The notes beneath the pieces were generated by a model. That model was given only the letters and a program-made list of their open reading frames with translations, did not search any database and was not told where the DNA came from. Below are positions 15,860-26,389 of a stretch of 64,000 nt of DNA, piece after piece (position 1 is the stretch's first letter; the number at the start of each line of letters is the position of its first letter). This stretch comes from Flavobacterium cupreum (GTDB lineage Bacteria; Bacteroidota; Bacteroidia; Flavobacteriales; Flavobacteriaceae), in assembly GCF_003996965.1 (NCBI RefSeq), contig NZ_QWDM01000007.1:186001-250000 (forward strand). Reading direction: 5' to 3'. Made by a program: the position numbers and the translations under genes.

Positions 15860-16964
15860 TACGAATAGGTATTTGCAAACGGATTATATAGTAATTGAGT
15901 TTCGTTTTATGCTTTAAGCTGAAATTATTTTTGTAAATTAATTTTAATCTCTTTTTAGTATTGGCTAGTCCGATACCGCCTTTTGAGTTAAGATTTGGTG
16001 AAATTACAAAATTATTTAGGATTTCAAAATCTAACATTTTAGTATCGATAACTTTACAATTGATTTTAATTTTTAAGTTTTTATTGTTTAAGCCACCATG
16101 TTTAAAAGCATTTTCGACCAGGGAAATGAAGATGAGCGGAGGTACTACTACCTCTTCAATATCCGATTCGAGGTTTATGGTAACTTCCACATTTTCAAAA
16201 CGCAACTTTTCGATTTCGATATAATTCTGAATGTAGTCGATTTCTTTGATCAGCGGCACAAACTTGGTTCCTTTAACATCATATAAAACATATTCCATCA
16301 GGTTGGACAATTTGATAATGACGTCCGGAACCTTGTTGGAAGATTCTAAAGAAAGTGCATACAAATTATTCAGGGTATTAAAGAAAAAATGAGGCTGAAT
16401 CTGGTTTTCAAGATATTTGAGCTTGATCTTGAATTGATTTTCCCGAAGGGACCTGTTCCGTTCTCTCTCCCTCAGCCAGGTTAAGGTAAGATACACCGAT
16501 GATGCCATCGCCAGAACATATAATTCCCCAATACAAACCGCCACGATATGGTTGATCTCAAAAGGATGGTATTCGCGATTGGCTTCCGGCCAGATATTTT
16601 CGGATATAATATAATAGGTAAGGGCAGTTTTTAATAAATAGATTCCAAACAGGCTTACAATTAAGGCAAAGGTGTACTGGATGTATTTCTGCTTTAAAAC
16701 AAATTTCGGGACTAACACAAAAAGATTAAAATAGACTAAAGGAATGTGCAGCGAAAACTCAATAAGATTCGATTTGAATGAATAAGGGTAATCATTGAAG
16801 TAAGCCCCCCATCTTAAAAAATTAAGAGTGAAATAACTTCCCCAAAACCAAATGTGGTTCTGCAGCTTTATGTCAAATTTTAATTTCTGAAGTTCGTTCA
16901 ACTTTTTTTTTACGGAATTAGAAGTGTTTGTCTTTTTGAATAAAGATTTTGCAACTTTAAACAA
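15849..16964 (-). CDS. LytS/YehU-type sensor histidine kinase
   Basis: A 371-aa inner-membrane sensor. After about 40 cytoplasmic residues come four predicted transmembrane helices (about 40-165). The His_kinase (LytS-type) module follows, with the phospho-acceptor His in QIQPHFFFNTLNN, and HATPase_c with ENAFKHG and GGIGLANTKKRL. There is no periplasmic binding domain, so the signal probably arises in the membrane or through a partner such as SusC or the permease. It is the first gene of the pair, and the LytTR gene overlaps its end. It is divergent from susC I, and the 200-bp spacer holds the conserved 53-nt element. Confidence 0.93.
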   Translation of the reverse strand: MFKVAKSLFKKTNTSNSVKKKLNELQKLKFDIKLQNHIWFWGSYFTLNFLRWGAYFNDYPYSFKSNLIEFSLHIPLVYFNLFVLVPKFVLKQKYIQYTFALIVSLFGIYLLKTALTYYIISENIWPEANREYHPFEINHIVAVCIGELYVLAMASSVYLTLTWLRERERNRSLRENQFKIKLKYLENQIQPHFFFNTLNNLYALSLESSNKVPDVIIKLSNLMEYVLYDVKGTKFVPLIKEIDYIQNYIEIEKLRFENVEVTINLESDIEEVVVPPLIFISLVENAFKHGGLNNKNLKIKINCKVIDTKMLDFEILNNFVISPNLNSKGGIGLANTKKRLKLIYKNNFSLKHKTKLNYYIIRLQIPIRNEN

Positions 16965-17032
16965 TTACAGGTTAAAACGCAATTCTTTTGAATAAAATTT
17001 TGAAAAAAAATGGAAATGATGGTATATTTTTC

Positions 17033-17085
17033 GGATAGAACGTTTTCGTAAAACATAATGTTGATTGTTTTGTGTCGTTTGTTTA
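17033..17085 (+). promoter_or_regulatory. Conserved 53-nt element I upstream of susC I
   Basis: Aligns without gaps to 23207-23259 at 45 of 53 positions. It contains AACGTTTTCGTAAAAC and TTGATTGTTTTGTGTCGTTTG. It ends 77 bp before the susC I ATG. Further TTGTTT repeats lie just downstream (17096-17105), which is suggestive of LytTR-type direct-repeat sites. The whole element lies in the divergent spacer between the sensor kinase and susC I. Confidence 0.75.
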
Positions 17086-17162
17086 AGGTTTTGGGTTGTT
17101 TGTTTAAAATATTTTATTTATGTTAATTTTAACAATATTTTTATCGCTTAACCAACAAAACC

Positions 17163-20100
17163 ATGACAAAAATGAAACAAATTGTGTTAATCTTTATGAT
17201 TTTCTTTACTACGCAAGTCATGCTTGCCCAAGTAAAAACAATCAAAGGTTTAGTAAGTGATCAAAACGGATTGCCATTACCGGGAGTAACTGTTCTTATC
17301 CAGGGAACAGCCACAGCAAGTCAATCTGATTATGATGGAATCTATACGATACAGGCATCAACAGGTGATGTTCTTGTTTTTTCGTATTTGGGAATTAAAA
17401 CTAAGACAGTAACTGTAGCGGGTTCCACTACTGTAAATGTTGTGCTCACAGAAGATGCACAAAATTTAAATGAAGTTGTAGTTACGGCATTAGGGATTAA
17501 AAGACAGAAGAAAGAACTGGGTTATGCCGTTCAGGATGTAAAAGGAGACCAGTTGAGTAAAGTTATTACGACCAACGTAGCGACTGCACTTTCCGGAAAA
17601 ATTGCCGGTGTAGATGTTTCTATTCCTGCAACAGGTGTAGGGGGAAGTACCAGGGTGATTATAAGGGGTATTTCGAGTATAGGTGAAAATAACCAGCCGC
17701 TTTATATTGTGGATGGAGTTCCTATTGACAATACAGGTTTGTCTAACGATAGTGCCGCTACCAGCAAATGGTTTGACGGACGAGACAGCGGAGATGGAAT
17801 TTCAAGCATTAATCCAAATAACATTGAGAGTTTAACAGTACTAAAAGGAGCAGCTGCTGCAGCATTGTACGGTTCCAGAGCGTTAAATGGAGTTATTTTA
17901 ATTACGACCAAAAAAGGAACTAAAGGAAAATTACAGGTCGAATTAACAAGTGGTGTAAGTTTTGACCGTGTAAATGCAAAATACAGTGATTACCAGAGCG
18001 ATTACGGTACAGGATCTAACGGAATTTTGCCGGACCCGACAAAAGCACCTTCCGAAATATACGGTTATACAACGAATGCCTGGGGGCCTAAGTTCTCACA
18101 ATCAGTAGGACAGCAAGTCAAAATATTTGACGGTTCTATGAGACCTTACGCTAAAGTGGAGAATAATATTCAGGATTTCTTCAGAACCGGATTTACTACT
18201 ACAAACGGAGTCGCGTTATCCGGCGGAAGTGAAAATGCATTTGTTCGTTTTGGATTCAATAATCTTAAAAATGCAGATGTTATTCCAAATACAGGTCTGG
18301 AAAGAAATGATGCCAGCTTAAATGCAACGATAAAATCAGATAAATTTACTTTGGATGCCAATGTTAATTACATGGTTGAAAACACCAATAACAGACCAGG
18401 TTTAGGAGATTCACCAAACAATGTGGGCTATTCTTTAAGTGGTCTGGCGCCGAATATCGATCAGGCATGGCTTAAAAATTATGAAAATCCGGCAAACGGA
18501 TCCATGTACCAATGGAATAACAATGTGTATTCGCTAAATCCTTATTTCGTTGTAAATGAAAACCATAACTCCTCTACTAAAAACCGTTTTATGGGGAATG
18601 TTACCGGAACGTACCAGCTTAAAAAATGGATGGGATTAACATTCAGAACCGGTTTGGATACTTATGTTTTTGGTGCCAAGGATTTTATGGCTGCCGGAAG
18701 TACCTGGCCGGGAAGAGACAATGGTTATCTTGGACTGGATAATATTACGGTTTCTGAAATGAATACAGACATCATCGCGACTTTTAGCGATATTAAATTA
18801 GCAACCGATCTTACTTTTTCAGGAATTTTAGGAACCAGCAGAAGAGATTTCAGAAGACAGCAGAATTCAAGATTCGGTACCAATATCATCGAAAAGGGAA
18901 CAGAATACATCAGTAATTTCTCGAATCAGACAGAAAATGCACCTTTGGAAACCAGAACCAGAACAAATTCAGTTTACGGTGCTGCAAAATTGGATTATAA
19001 AGGCTATTTATATGCTGAGTTTACCGGTAGAAATGACTGGTTCAGTGTAATCAATAAAGATGCTTTTTATCCTGCAGCTTCGTTAGGTTTTATCTTCTCT
19101 GATGCTTTTGGTATTCAAAGTGATACCTTTTCTTATGGTAAATTAAGAGCTTCATGGGCACAGGTTTCCAACGCACCGGGAGCGTATAAAAATGCGCTAA
19201 ACTATACTACTTATTCTTCTTATAGCGGCGGTAGCGTGGTGAATATTAAAAATACTTCGGCACCAAATCCTGATTTAACGTATCAGTCTAAAACCGGCGT
19301 TGAATTCGGACTTGAAACTTCATTTTTTAAAAACAGGCTGAAAGCGGATATTACGGTATATCGTGAAGACACTTCAGATCAGACTATTGATTTGCCATCC
19401 TCTGCTACTTCAGGATATGAATATATCTCTGTAAATGCGGGTGAATTGCGTAACGAAGGTATTGAGTTGTTTTTGTCCGGTACGCCAGTGAAAACAAAGA
19501 ATTTTGAATGGGGAATAGATTTAAACTTTTCTAAGAATAAAAACTCGATTCTTTCCTTGCACCCGGATATTGACACCTATACGATTTCTGAAGCCCGTTG
19601 GGCCGGTGCTGCAATCGTAGCGCAGGTGGGGGGACAATACGGAACCATTATTGGAAAAGATTTTCTTAAAACTCCATCCGGAGAAAAGATTGTCGGAGCC
19701 AACGGAATGCCTATGTTCACAGATAGTAAAGTTGCCTTAGGAAAAGGACTTCCGGACTGGGCAGCGGGTTTAACGAATCGTTTCTCTTATAAAGGAATTA
19801 CACTTCAGTTTTTAATTGACATGAAATTTGGCATGGATGTATATTCTATGACCAACTCTCTTGCCGCTCAGAAAGGACTTTTAGATGTAACTACAGAAGG
19901 CAGGGATGCTTATAATGCAGCAAGAGCACAAGCTGTTGCAAACGATCCTAACTTTAGCCAGTCTACCTGGGTTCCTACTGCGGGATATGTAGTGGAGGGT
20001 GTTGTAAATACAGGAACGGCCGATAATCCGAATTATGTAAAAAACACTACTCCTGTAAATCCTCAGGATTACTGGAACAGCGTTTTTAACAATACACCTG

Positions 20101-20360
20101 CACCATTTATTTATGATGCTTCTTATGTAAAATTAAGAGAGGTAAGTTTAGGGTATACCATACCTAAAAGTGTTTTCAACGGAGCAAAAATCAACAGTAT
20201 CTATTTTTCTGTATTCGCAAGAAATTTATTGACTTTTAATAAAGATTTGCCAAACGTTGATCCGGAGTCTATGTATACTTCAGGAAACGGACAAGGTTTT
20301 GAGTACGGTTCGTTACCGTTTAGAAGATCATACGGTTTTAATCTTAAAGTTACATTCTAA
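17163..20360 (+). CDS. cusCI: SusC-like TonB-dependent outer-membrane transporter I (chitin oligosaccharides)
   Basis: A 1065-aa SusC-family transporter. A signal peptide (about 1-22, ending MLAQ) is followed by a carboxypeptidase-D regulatory-like domain (about 25-105, GLVSDQNGLPLPGVTV), a TonB-box-like NEVVVTALG, a plug domain (about 110-245, with YIVDGVPID and GAAAAALYGSRALNGV) and a 22-strand barrel ending in VTF with C-terminal Phe. It should import chitooligosaccharides together with the SusD encoded 11 bp downstream. Gene order around it matches the F. johnsoniae ChiUL. A second start (ATG at 17172) is possible. The leader carries the conserved element at 17033-17085. Confidence 0.93.
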   Translation: MTKMKQIVLIFMIFFTTQVMLAQVKTIKGLVSDQNGLPLPGVTVLIQGTATASQSDYDGIYTIQASTGDVLVFSYLGIKTKTVTVAGSTTVNVVLTEDAQNLNEVVVTALGIKRQKKELGYAVQDVKGDQLSKVITTNVATALSGKIAGVDVSIPATGVGGSTRVIIRGISSIGENNQPLYIVDGVPIDNTGLSNDSAATSKWFDGRDSGDGISSINPNNIESLTVLKGAAAAALYGSRALNGVILITTKKGTKGKLQVELTSGVSFDRVNAKYSDYQSDYGTGSNGILPDPTKAPSEIYGYTTNAWGPKFSQSVGQQVKIFDGSMRPYAKVENNIQDFFRTGFTTTNGVALSGGSENAFVRFGFNNLKNADVIPNTGLERNDASLNATIKSDKFTLDANVNYMVENTNNRPGLGDSPNNVGYSLSGLAPNIDQAWLKNYENPANGSMYQWNNNVYSLNPYFVVNENHNSSTKNRFMGNVTGTYQLKKWMGLTFRTGLDTYVFGAKDFMAAGSTWPGRDNGYLGLDNITVSEMNTDIIATFSDIKLATDLTFSGILGTSRRDFRRQQNSRFGTNIIEKGTEYISNFSNQTENAPLETRTRTNSVYGAAKLDYKGYLYAEFTGRNDWFSVINKDAFYPAASLGFIFSDAFGIQSDTFSYGKLRASWAQVSNAPGAYKNALNYTTYSSYSGGSVVNIKNTSAPNPDLTYQSKTGVEFGLETSFFKNRLKADITVYREDTSDQTIDLPSSATSGYEYISVNAGELRNEGIELFLSGTPVKTKNFEWGIDLNFSKNKNSILSLHPDIDTYTISEARWAGAAIVAQVGGQYGTIIGKDFLKTPSGEKIVGANGMPMFTDSKVALGKGLPDWAAGLTNRFSYKGITLQFLIDMKFGMDVYSMTNSLAAQKGLLDVTTEGRDAYNAARAQAVANDPNFSQSTWVPTAGYVVEGVVNTGTADNPNYVKNTTPVNPQDYWNSVFNNTPAPFIYDASYVKLREVSLGYTIPKSVFNGAKINSIYFSVFARNLLTFNKDLPNVDPESMYTSGNGQGFEYGSLPFRRSYGFNLKVTF

Positions 20361-20371
20361 AAAAAGAAATT

Positions 20372-21889
20372 ATGAAATTTAAACAAATACTAATAGCCGT
20401 ACTCTCCATATTTACGATGGTTGGCTGTACTGAAAACTTTGACGAACTGGAAAAAGATCCGGTGGCGTTATCTGCAAATCCTGCTGGCCAGCTGAGATTT
20501 ACCCAACTTTGTATGTCCGGTGACGGGTATTACCAATGGAGAGCAAACCTAATCTATTCCGGAGGTTTTGTACAGCATTATGCCGGTGCCTGGAACGTAA
20601 CGGAATTTGGAAGCAAATTCAAAAAAAATGATGATTATGCAACCGCTTTGTGGAGAAATGGTTATTCTAATGAATTAAAGAGTATTGTAGATGTACTGGA
20701 AAAAACCAGTGGTGATCCTGCAGCTGTTAATATGAACGCCGTTGCCAAAATTATGAAGGTAATGATTGCACAACGTCTGACGGACATTTATGGTGATGTA
20801 CCCTATTCAGAAGCAGGTTTAGGATTTTCTAAAGGAATCGTAACCCCTAAATACGATAAACAACAAGATATTTACAATGCCTTTTTTAAAGAACTGGAAG
20901 AAGCTTTTACACAGCTGAATGCTAATGGTGGTGCTGTAAAAGGAGATTTGTTTTATGATGGCGATATTGCTAAATGGAAAAAATTAGCCAATACCATGCG
21001 TTTGCGTCTGGCACTGAGAATCTCTGAAGTAAGCCCTGCTGAAGCTGAAAAACAGGCAAAAGCTGCTTTTCAGAATGGTGTTTTCGAAAGTAATGCTGAT
21101 AACTGCGTGATGCGTCATTTGGATTTTCCTTTCAATGATACTCCGGGAGCACTAGATTTCAGAGGTAACGGGCTGTCTTATGCTTTTATCGGAAACGAAC
21201 ATGCAGATCACTTTAGTTCTCTGATGATTGACTATTTAAGAAATAACGGGGATCCAAGATTAACGATGCTTGCTACGGCTAAAACCGGAAGTGCAAACTG
21301 GGGACCTCCGGCACCGGGAGAAGAATTATATGTGGGTAATGTTCCCGGAGTTTTTCAATGGGATATGCCGGGTGGTTCGAATGCCATTTCGGGTATTCAG
21401 CCTTATTTAAAGCTTAAAACTACTCCTTTCCTGCATGTAAGTTATTCAGAATCACAATTGCTGTTGGCCGAAGCTGCGTTCAGGGGCTGGGTTACCGGTG
21501 CAGCAGCCGATTATTATAAAAAAGGGGTTGAAGCAGGTATCAAACAATTAGAAGTGTATGGTGCTCCTGCGGCAAGCCAGACGGCTATCAATACGTTTTT
21601 GTCAGCTAAGCCTTTAGTGGCCGGAACCGAAAAAGAACAAATTGCCACGCAGCTTTGGGTGACTTATTTATTTAATAGCATCGAAGCTTATTCTAACTGG
21701 AGAAGAACAGGATATCCGCATTTATTACCGATAACAAATCCGGATTCTGAAACGCAGGGTGTAACGCCTACACGTTTGTACTATCCGAACGATGAGATGC
21801 AGAAAAACTCCAAAAATTATCTGGATGCCCTTTCCAGAATGGGAGGCACAAATGACTGGCTGAATAAAGTCTGGTGGGATGTAAACTAA
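20372..21889 (+). CDS. cusDI: SusD-like surface glycan-binding lipoprotein I
   Basis: A 505-aa lipoprotein (signal MKFKQILIAVLSIFTMVGC, lipidated Cys19) of the SusD/RagB family, in the SusD-like_2 type with TPR helices. It acts as the lid of SusC I on the cell surface and binds chitin oligosaccharides. Family features visible are MIAQRLTDIYGDVPYSEA, the helix KLANTMRLRLALR, and the C-terminal EAYSNWRRTGYP. It follows susC I by 11 bp and is certainly in the same operon. The next gene (chiB) begins 96 bp later. Confidence 0.93.
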   Translation: MKFKQILIAVLSIFTMVGCTENFDELEKDPVALSANPAGQLRFTQLCMSGDGYYQWRANLIYSGGFVQHYAGAWNVTEFGSKFKKNDDYATALWRNGYSNELKSIVDVLEKTSGDPAAVNMNAVAKIMKVMIAQRLTDIYGDVPYSEAGLGFSKGIVTPKYDKQQDIYNAFFKELEEAFTQLNANGGAVKGDLFYDGDIAKWKKLANTMRLRLALRISEVSPAEAEKQAKAAFQNGVFESNADNCVMRHLDFPFNDTPGALDFRGNGLSYAFIGNEHADHFSSLMIDYLRNNGDPRLTMLATAKTGSANWGPPAPGEELYVGNVPGVFQWDMPGGSNAISGIQPYLKLKTTPFLHVSYSESQLLLAEAAFRGWVTGAAADYYKKGVEAGIKQLEVYGAPAASQTAINTFLSAKPLVAGTEKEQIATQLWVTYLFNSIEAYSNWRRTGYPHLLPITNPDSETQGVTPTRLYYPNDEMQKNSKNYLDALSRMGGTNDWLNKVWWDVN

Positions 21890-21985
21890 AAATCCTAAAA
21901 AAATACAAAGAATAAAGTTATGCCTGATAAGGTGTTATTTCAGTCTAATTAAAATTAAAAACAACAAGTTTAAAATTTCAAAATT

Positions 21986-23011
21986 ATGATAAAAAATAAA
22001 GCCTTATTAGGCATCCTTTTTTTTATAAGTTCGCTTATTTCTGTTTATAGCTGTACCACTCAGAAAGAATCAGATCCCGAGGAAACCAAAACAAAAACAG
22101 CAAGGGTAGTGGGGTATTTATCTTCGGATAATATCAGTAAAATGACTTCGATACAGTTTTGTAAACTGACCCATCTGAATGTTGCTTTTGCTAATCCCAA
22201 TAAAGACGGGAGCCTGAATTTTAACGGAGATATCGATGCGCTTATACAATATGCCAAATCGGTTAATCCTACTATTGTAATCAGCATTTCACTGGCAGGC
22301 GGAGTATTATCGGAAGAACAGGCAGCCAATTGGTCTTTTTTAATTGATAAGGCCGAAAACAGGCCGGCTTTAATTCAAAGTATCTTAAATTTTGTGGAGC
22401 TTCATCATCTTGACGGAGTCGATGTGGATCTTGAATGGGAAGCCGTAACTACAGGTTATAGCGGATTTGTTTTAGAATTAAGAAAAAGCCTTACAGAGCG
22501 TAAAAAACTTTTAACAGCCGCATTGCCGAATAATTCCCGTTTCGAAAATATAAATTCGGCAGCCTTAAATGCATTCGACTTTATCAATATAATGTCTTAT
22601 GACAGTACAGGGCCATGGACGCCCAATAATCCCGGTCAGCACAGCTCGATGAGCAATGCCAGGGACGGAATTGATTTTTGGCATAAACTTCAAAATGTGC
22701 CAGGTGAAAAGATAACCCTCGGAGTACCTTTTTACGGTTATAATTTTACCTATGCAACGGTGACCAGCTCAACATACGGCCAGATTGTAGAAGTCGGACC
22801 TCAATTTGCAGATCAGGATGAATTAGGAAAAATTTATTATAACGGAAGGCCTACCATTTCACAAAAAGTAGAATATGCTTCGCAATATACAGGAGGAATT
22901 ATGATTTGGGAATTGGCACAGGATTCTTTTGGCGACTATTCCTTATTAGAGGTAATTCATAAAAAATATACCAGTTTAAAATTTAAAACTACCGGATTGT
23001 GCGGTAATTAA
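21986..23011 (+). CDS. chiB: GH18 chitinase lipoprotein ChiB
   Basis: A 341-aa glycoside hydrolase family 18 enzyme, predicted to cleave chitooligosaccharides in the periplasm or at the membrane. The lipoprotein signal (Cys23 in SVYSC) anchors it. The catalytic DxxDxDxE motif is complete: Asp143, Asp146, Asp148 and general acid Glu150 in DGVDVDLEW. ISISLAGG (the SxGG strand) and NIMSYDSTGPW (the MxYD strand) also match the family. It is shorter than ChiA and has no binding modules. It lies between the two susCD pairs, as in the known chitin locus. A spacer of 332 bp follows before susC II. Confidence 0.93.
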   Translation: MIKNKALLGILFFISSLISVYSCTTQKESDPEETKTKTARVVGYLSSDNISKMTSIQFCKLTHLNVAFANPNKDGSLNFNGDIDALIQYAKSVNPTIVISISLAGGVLSEEQAANWSFLIDKAENRPALIQSILNFVELHHLDGVDVDLEWEAVTTGYSGFVLELRKSLTERKKLLTAALPNNSRFENINSAALNAFDFINIMSYDSTGPWTPNNPGQHSSMSNARDGIDFWHKLQNVPGEKITLGVPFYGYNFTYATVTSSTYGQIVEVGPQFADQDELGKIYYNGRPTISQKVEYASQYTGGIMIWELAQDSFGDYSLLEVIHKKYTSLKFKTTGLCGN

Positions 23012-23343
23012 ATTGAATAAGATTATAGCATAAAAATAAATAATTGCTATTCTGTGGACATGCGATAATTTTTATTAAAAAAATCTTAATTTCTTCTCTA
23101 AACCGCACATTTTTAAAGACTTATTTAAAATTGCAGCATAAGAAAGAAATAGTTAAATTGATGTATATAATATTGAAAAATACAAAGAAATGGCAGAATT
23201 TGGTAAGGAGAAAACGTTTTCGCAAAACGTATTATTGATTGTTTTATGTCGTTGGTTTAAAAAAAATAACCGTTTGTATAATTTATTTTTTTTAACAATA
23301 CGTTAAGAATAAATTTACATCATAACTAACAAAATAAATAAAC
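23012..23343 (+). promoter_or_regulatory. Spacer between chiB and susC II
   Basis: 332 bp with the conserved element at 23207-23259 near the middle-right, and an AT-rich leader after it. A TTTTAACAATA block at 23290-23300 also occurs in the susC I leader. No terminator is visible after chiB, so susC II may be read both from chiB and from its own promoter. A 64-codon open frame here has no support. Confidence 0.5.
23207..23259 (+). promoter_or_regulatory. Conserved 53-nt element II upstream of susC II
   Basis: Gap-free counterpart of 17033-17085. It contains the perfect 12-bp palindrome GAAAACGTTTTC (23210-23221) and the inverted pair CGTTTT-CGC-AAAACG, then TTGATTGTTTTATGTCGTTGG. It ends 84 bp before the ATG of susC II. 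The similar distance to both susC genes argues for a shared promoter or activator site. Confidence 0.75.
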
Positions 23344-26300
23344 ATGAAAAACATTTTCTTAATCTTTATGATTGTTTTTACGGCGCAGGTTTCTCTTGCC
23401 CAGGTAAAAAATGTCAAAGGTATTATTACAGATTCTGACGGGATGCCGTTACCAGGAGCATCTGTTGCTGTACAAGGAGGTCAAAAAGGTGCTACAACCG
23501 ATTTTGACGGATTGTACTCAATTGAAGCGCAAAAAGGGCAAACATTGGTTTTTACTTATGTAGGTCTTGAAACACAATCGATAGTGGTAGGAGATGCCGC
23601 TACAATTAATGTTAAATTAGTTCCGGCAGCTTCAAATGCTCTTAACGAAGTTGTGGTAACTTCTTTAGGTATCAAGAAAACCAGAAAATCTTTGACCTAT
23701 GCCGCTCAGGAGCTAAAAGGAGAAGAGTTGACTCGTGTAAAAGATGCGAATTTAATTAATACCATAGCTGGTAAAATTGCTGGTGTTGCCGTAACAAAAA
23801 GTTCTGGTGGTACAGGTGGATCTACAAAAGTAGTAATTCGTGGTAATTCATCTTTGGCGAATAGCCAGCCATTATACGTTATTGATGGTATTCCAATGTT
23901 GAACTCAGGTTCAGGACAGCCAAATGATACTTTTGGTAGTTTATCCGGAGGTAACCGTGACGGGGGAGATGTTGTTTCCTTAATTAACCCGGATGATTAC
24001 GAAGGAATGACAGTTCTTAAAGGTGCTGCAGCTTCTGTATTATATGGATCTCAGGGAGCTAATGGTGTTATTTTGCTTTCTTCTAAAAAAGCGAAAGCAG
24101 GTAAATCTAATATTTCAGCATCATCTGTAACTACTTTTGAAACAGCAGCATACCTGCCAAAATTTCAAACAGATTATATTGCTGCTGCAGGAGCTGATGA
24201 AAGTTGGGGAGCGAAACAAAAAACAAATGACCATGTTAAAGATTTCTTTAATACAGGTACAACGCAAATTACTTCTCTTGGTTATTCAGCCGGATCTGAA
24301 AATTCATCTACTTCGCTTACATATGCTAATACTTCAGGCACTGGAATTATGCCGGGTAATGGTATTAAGAAAAATAACTTTGGTATGCGTCAGACGGCTA
24401 AGTTTTTTGATAATAAATTAAGTGTCGCTGCAACTGCAAATTATACAAGTCAGAATATTGTGAATAAACCGGTAAATGGTCTTTATTTTAACCCTTTAAC
24501 AGGTGTGTATTTGATGCCAAGAGGAAATGACTTTAATTTTTACAAAGATAATTATGAGGTTTTTGATTCTTCAAGGAACTTAATGGCTCAAAACTGGATG
24601 ACGAACAGAGATATTATGCAAAACCCGTACTGGGCAATTAACAGAAATAAATCTGAAGATAAAAATGATTATTTTACTGGTGCTTTAGCAGTAACTTATA
24701 AAGCCAATAATTGGTTAAGTATTGCTTCAAGATATAGCTACAACAGAGTTGAAAGCAATTTTGATAAAAAAATATATGCTACAACACAAGGTACCCTGTC
24801 TCACGAAAATGGTAGATACATAAATGAAAATACCTTAAGTACACAGCGTTATGGAGATTTAATAGCTACAATCACTACCAATATCAGTAATGATTTTACT
24901 TTTAATGCTAACATTGGTACAAGTATCACTAATACATTAAGTAATCAAAAAACAATTCTGGATTCAGGAATTGGTACTGGTCTGCAATATGCAAACTGGT
25001 TTACATTGCATAACTTCAATTCTAATTCAGGTAATTATCAAACTGTAGATTCTCAAAAAGAAGTACAATCTGTATTTGCCGCCACTACATTTGGATATAA
25101 AGATATGCTGTTTTTAGATCTTGCTGCCAGAAATGACTGGTCTTCTACATTGGTTAATACTGATAAATCAGGATATTTTTATCCATCTGTGGGTATAACA
25201 GCTCTTATCAGTGAAATGACAACATTGCCAGAGTGGATTAACTTCGGTAAAGTAAGAGCAACTTATGCTCAGGTGGGTAATGATATTTATCCTTTTATAA
25301 CTTCTCCTACATATTACTACAGACCGGGATTTGAAGATCCAAAACCATTTGTTGGACCAAAACCGGGAGAAACACTAAAACCAGAATTAAAAAGTGAAAT
25401 TGAATTCGGTACAGAGTGGAGAATGTTTAATAACAGATTAGGTTTTGAAGTGTCTTATTACAGCTCTGAAACTAAAAACCAATACATACAGGTAAAAGCG
25501 CTTGATGGAAATGTAAATGGATATGCTTTCTATGGTATTAATGCAGGAAGTATTGAGAATAAAGGTTTTGAACTTGTTTTAAATGCCGGTATTGTTAGAG
25601 GAGATAAATTTTCCTGGGATTCGGCAATTAACTTTTCACAAAATAAAAACAAGGTAAAAGAAATTCCGGAAGAATTAGGAGGAAGAATCAATCTTACTGA
25701 TCCTGGTGTAAACAGTTATCAGTATGCTGTTATTGAAGGAAGACCTTTTGGAGTAATTGAAGGTAAAAATATATTAAGAGATGACCAGGGCAGAATTTTA
25801 TTAGATGCTGCTGGTAAAATTCAAAAAACAGGTTTTCAGGAAATTGGAAATGCCAATCCTGATTTTATGTTAGGTTTCTCCAACTCATTCAAAATAGGAT
25901 CTTTCTTTGCAAATGTATTAATTGACGGGCGTTTTGGCGGAGATGTAATGAGTATGACAGAATCTCAAAATGATTTCTTCGGAGTTTCTAAAGCAACAGG
26001 AGATGCAAGAAATGCAGGTGGCGTTAAAGTAAATGCGGTTATGCCTGACGGTACTGCTGTAACAACAATAGACGCTAAATCATATTATTTTACTCAAGGT
26101 GTAGCGGGTAGAGAAGGTGCAACGGGAGAATACATGTATGACGCAACAAATGTAAGTGTAAGAGAGATTTCTGTAGGTTATAATTTTAGTCCGAAAAATT
26201 TACCTTTTATACAAACAGCTTCAATTTCGTTAATCGCTAGAAATTTATTCTTTATTTATAAAGATGCTCCGTTTGATCCGAATATTGCATTAAGTACAGG

Positions 26301-26379
26301 TCAGGGTCTACAAGGGGTAGATATTTATGGTTTACCATCTACTAGAAGTATTGGTCTTAATTTAAATGTAACTTTCTAA
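23344..26379 (+). CDS. cusCII: SusC-like TonB-dependent outer-membrane transporter II (chitin oligosaccharides)
   Basis: A 1011-aa SusC-family transporter with signal peptide (about 1-19, ending SLAQ), carboxypeptidase-D regulatory-like domain (about 22-100), NEVVVTSLG TonB-box-like segment, plug domain ([25 protein letters not shown]) and a C-terminal barrel ending NVTF. Its N-terminal plan is close to SusC I, but the barrels differ clearly, so the two may import chitooligosaccharides of different length or from different conditions. It has its own copy of the 53-nt element upstream and its SusD 10 bp downstream. Confidence 0.93.
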   Translation: MKNIFLIFMIVFTAQVSLAQVKNVKGIITDSDGMPLPGASVAVQGGQKGATTDFDGLYSIEAQKGQTLVFTYVGLETQSIVVGDAATINVKLVPAASNALNEVVVTSLGIKKTRKSLTYAAQELKGEELTRVKDANLINTIAGKIAGVAVTKSSGGTGGSTKVVIRGNSSLANSQPLYVIDGIPMLNSGSGQPNDTFGSLSGGNRDGGDVVSLINPDDYEGMTVLKGAAASVLYGSQGANGVILLSSKKAKAGKSNISASSVTTFETAAYLPKFQTDYIAAAGADESWGAKQKTNDHVKDFFNTGTTQITSLGYSAGSENSSTSLTYANTSGTGIMPGNGIKKNNFGMRQTAKFFDNKLSVAATANYTSQNIVNKPVNGLYFNPLTGVYLMPRGNDFNFYKDNYEVFDSSRNLMAQNWMTNRDIMQNPYWAINRNKSEDKNDYFTGALAVTYKANNWLSIASRYSYNRVESNFDKKIYATTQGTLSHENGRYINENTLSTQRYGDLIATITTNISNDFTFNANIGTSITNTLSNQKTILDSGIGTGLQYANWFTLHNFNSNSGNYQTVDSQKEVQSVFAATTFGYKDMLFLDLAARNDWSSTLVNTDKSGYFYPSVGITALISEMTTLPEWINFGKVRATYAQVGNDIYPFITSPTYYYRPGFEDPKPFVGPKPGETLKPELKSEIEFGTEWRMFNNRLGFEVSYYSSETKNQYIQVKALDGNVNGYAFYGINAGSIENKGFELVLNAGIVRGDKFSWDSAINFSQNKNKVKEIPEELGGRINLTDPGVNSYQYAVIEGRPFGVIEGKNILRDDQGRILLDAAGKIQKTGFQEIGNANPDFMLGFSNSFKIGSFFANVLIDGRFGGDVMSMTESQNDFFGVSKATGDARNAGGVKVNAVMPDGTAVTTIDAKSYYFTQGVAGREGATGEYMYDATNVSVREISVGYNFSPKNLPFIQTASISLIARNLFFIYKDAPFDPNIALSTGQGLQGVDIYGLPSTRSIGLNLNVTF

Positions 26380-26389
26380 AATTAAAAAC

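Noticed and set aside
23044..23238. 64-codon frame between chiB and susC II
   Set aside because: It overlaps the conserved 53-nt element, is Lys/Leu-rich without domain features, and has no start context.
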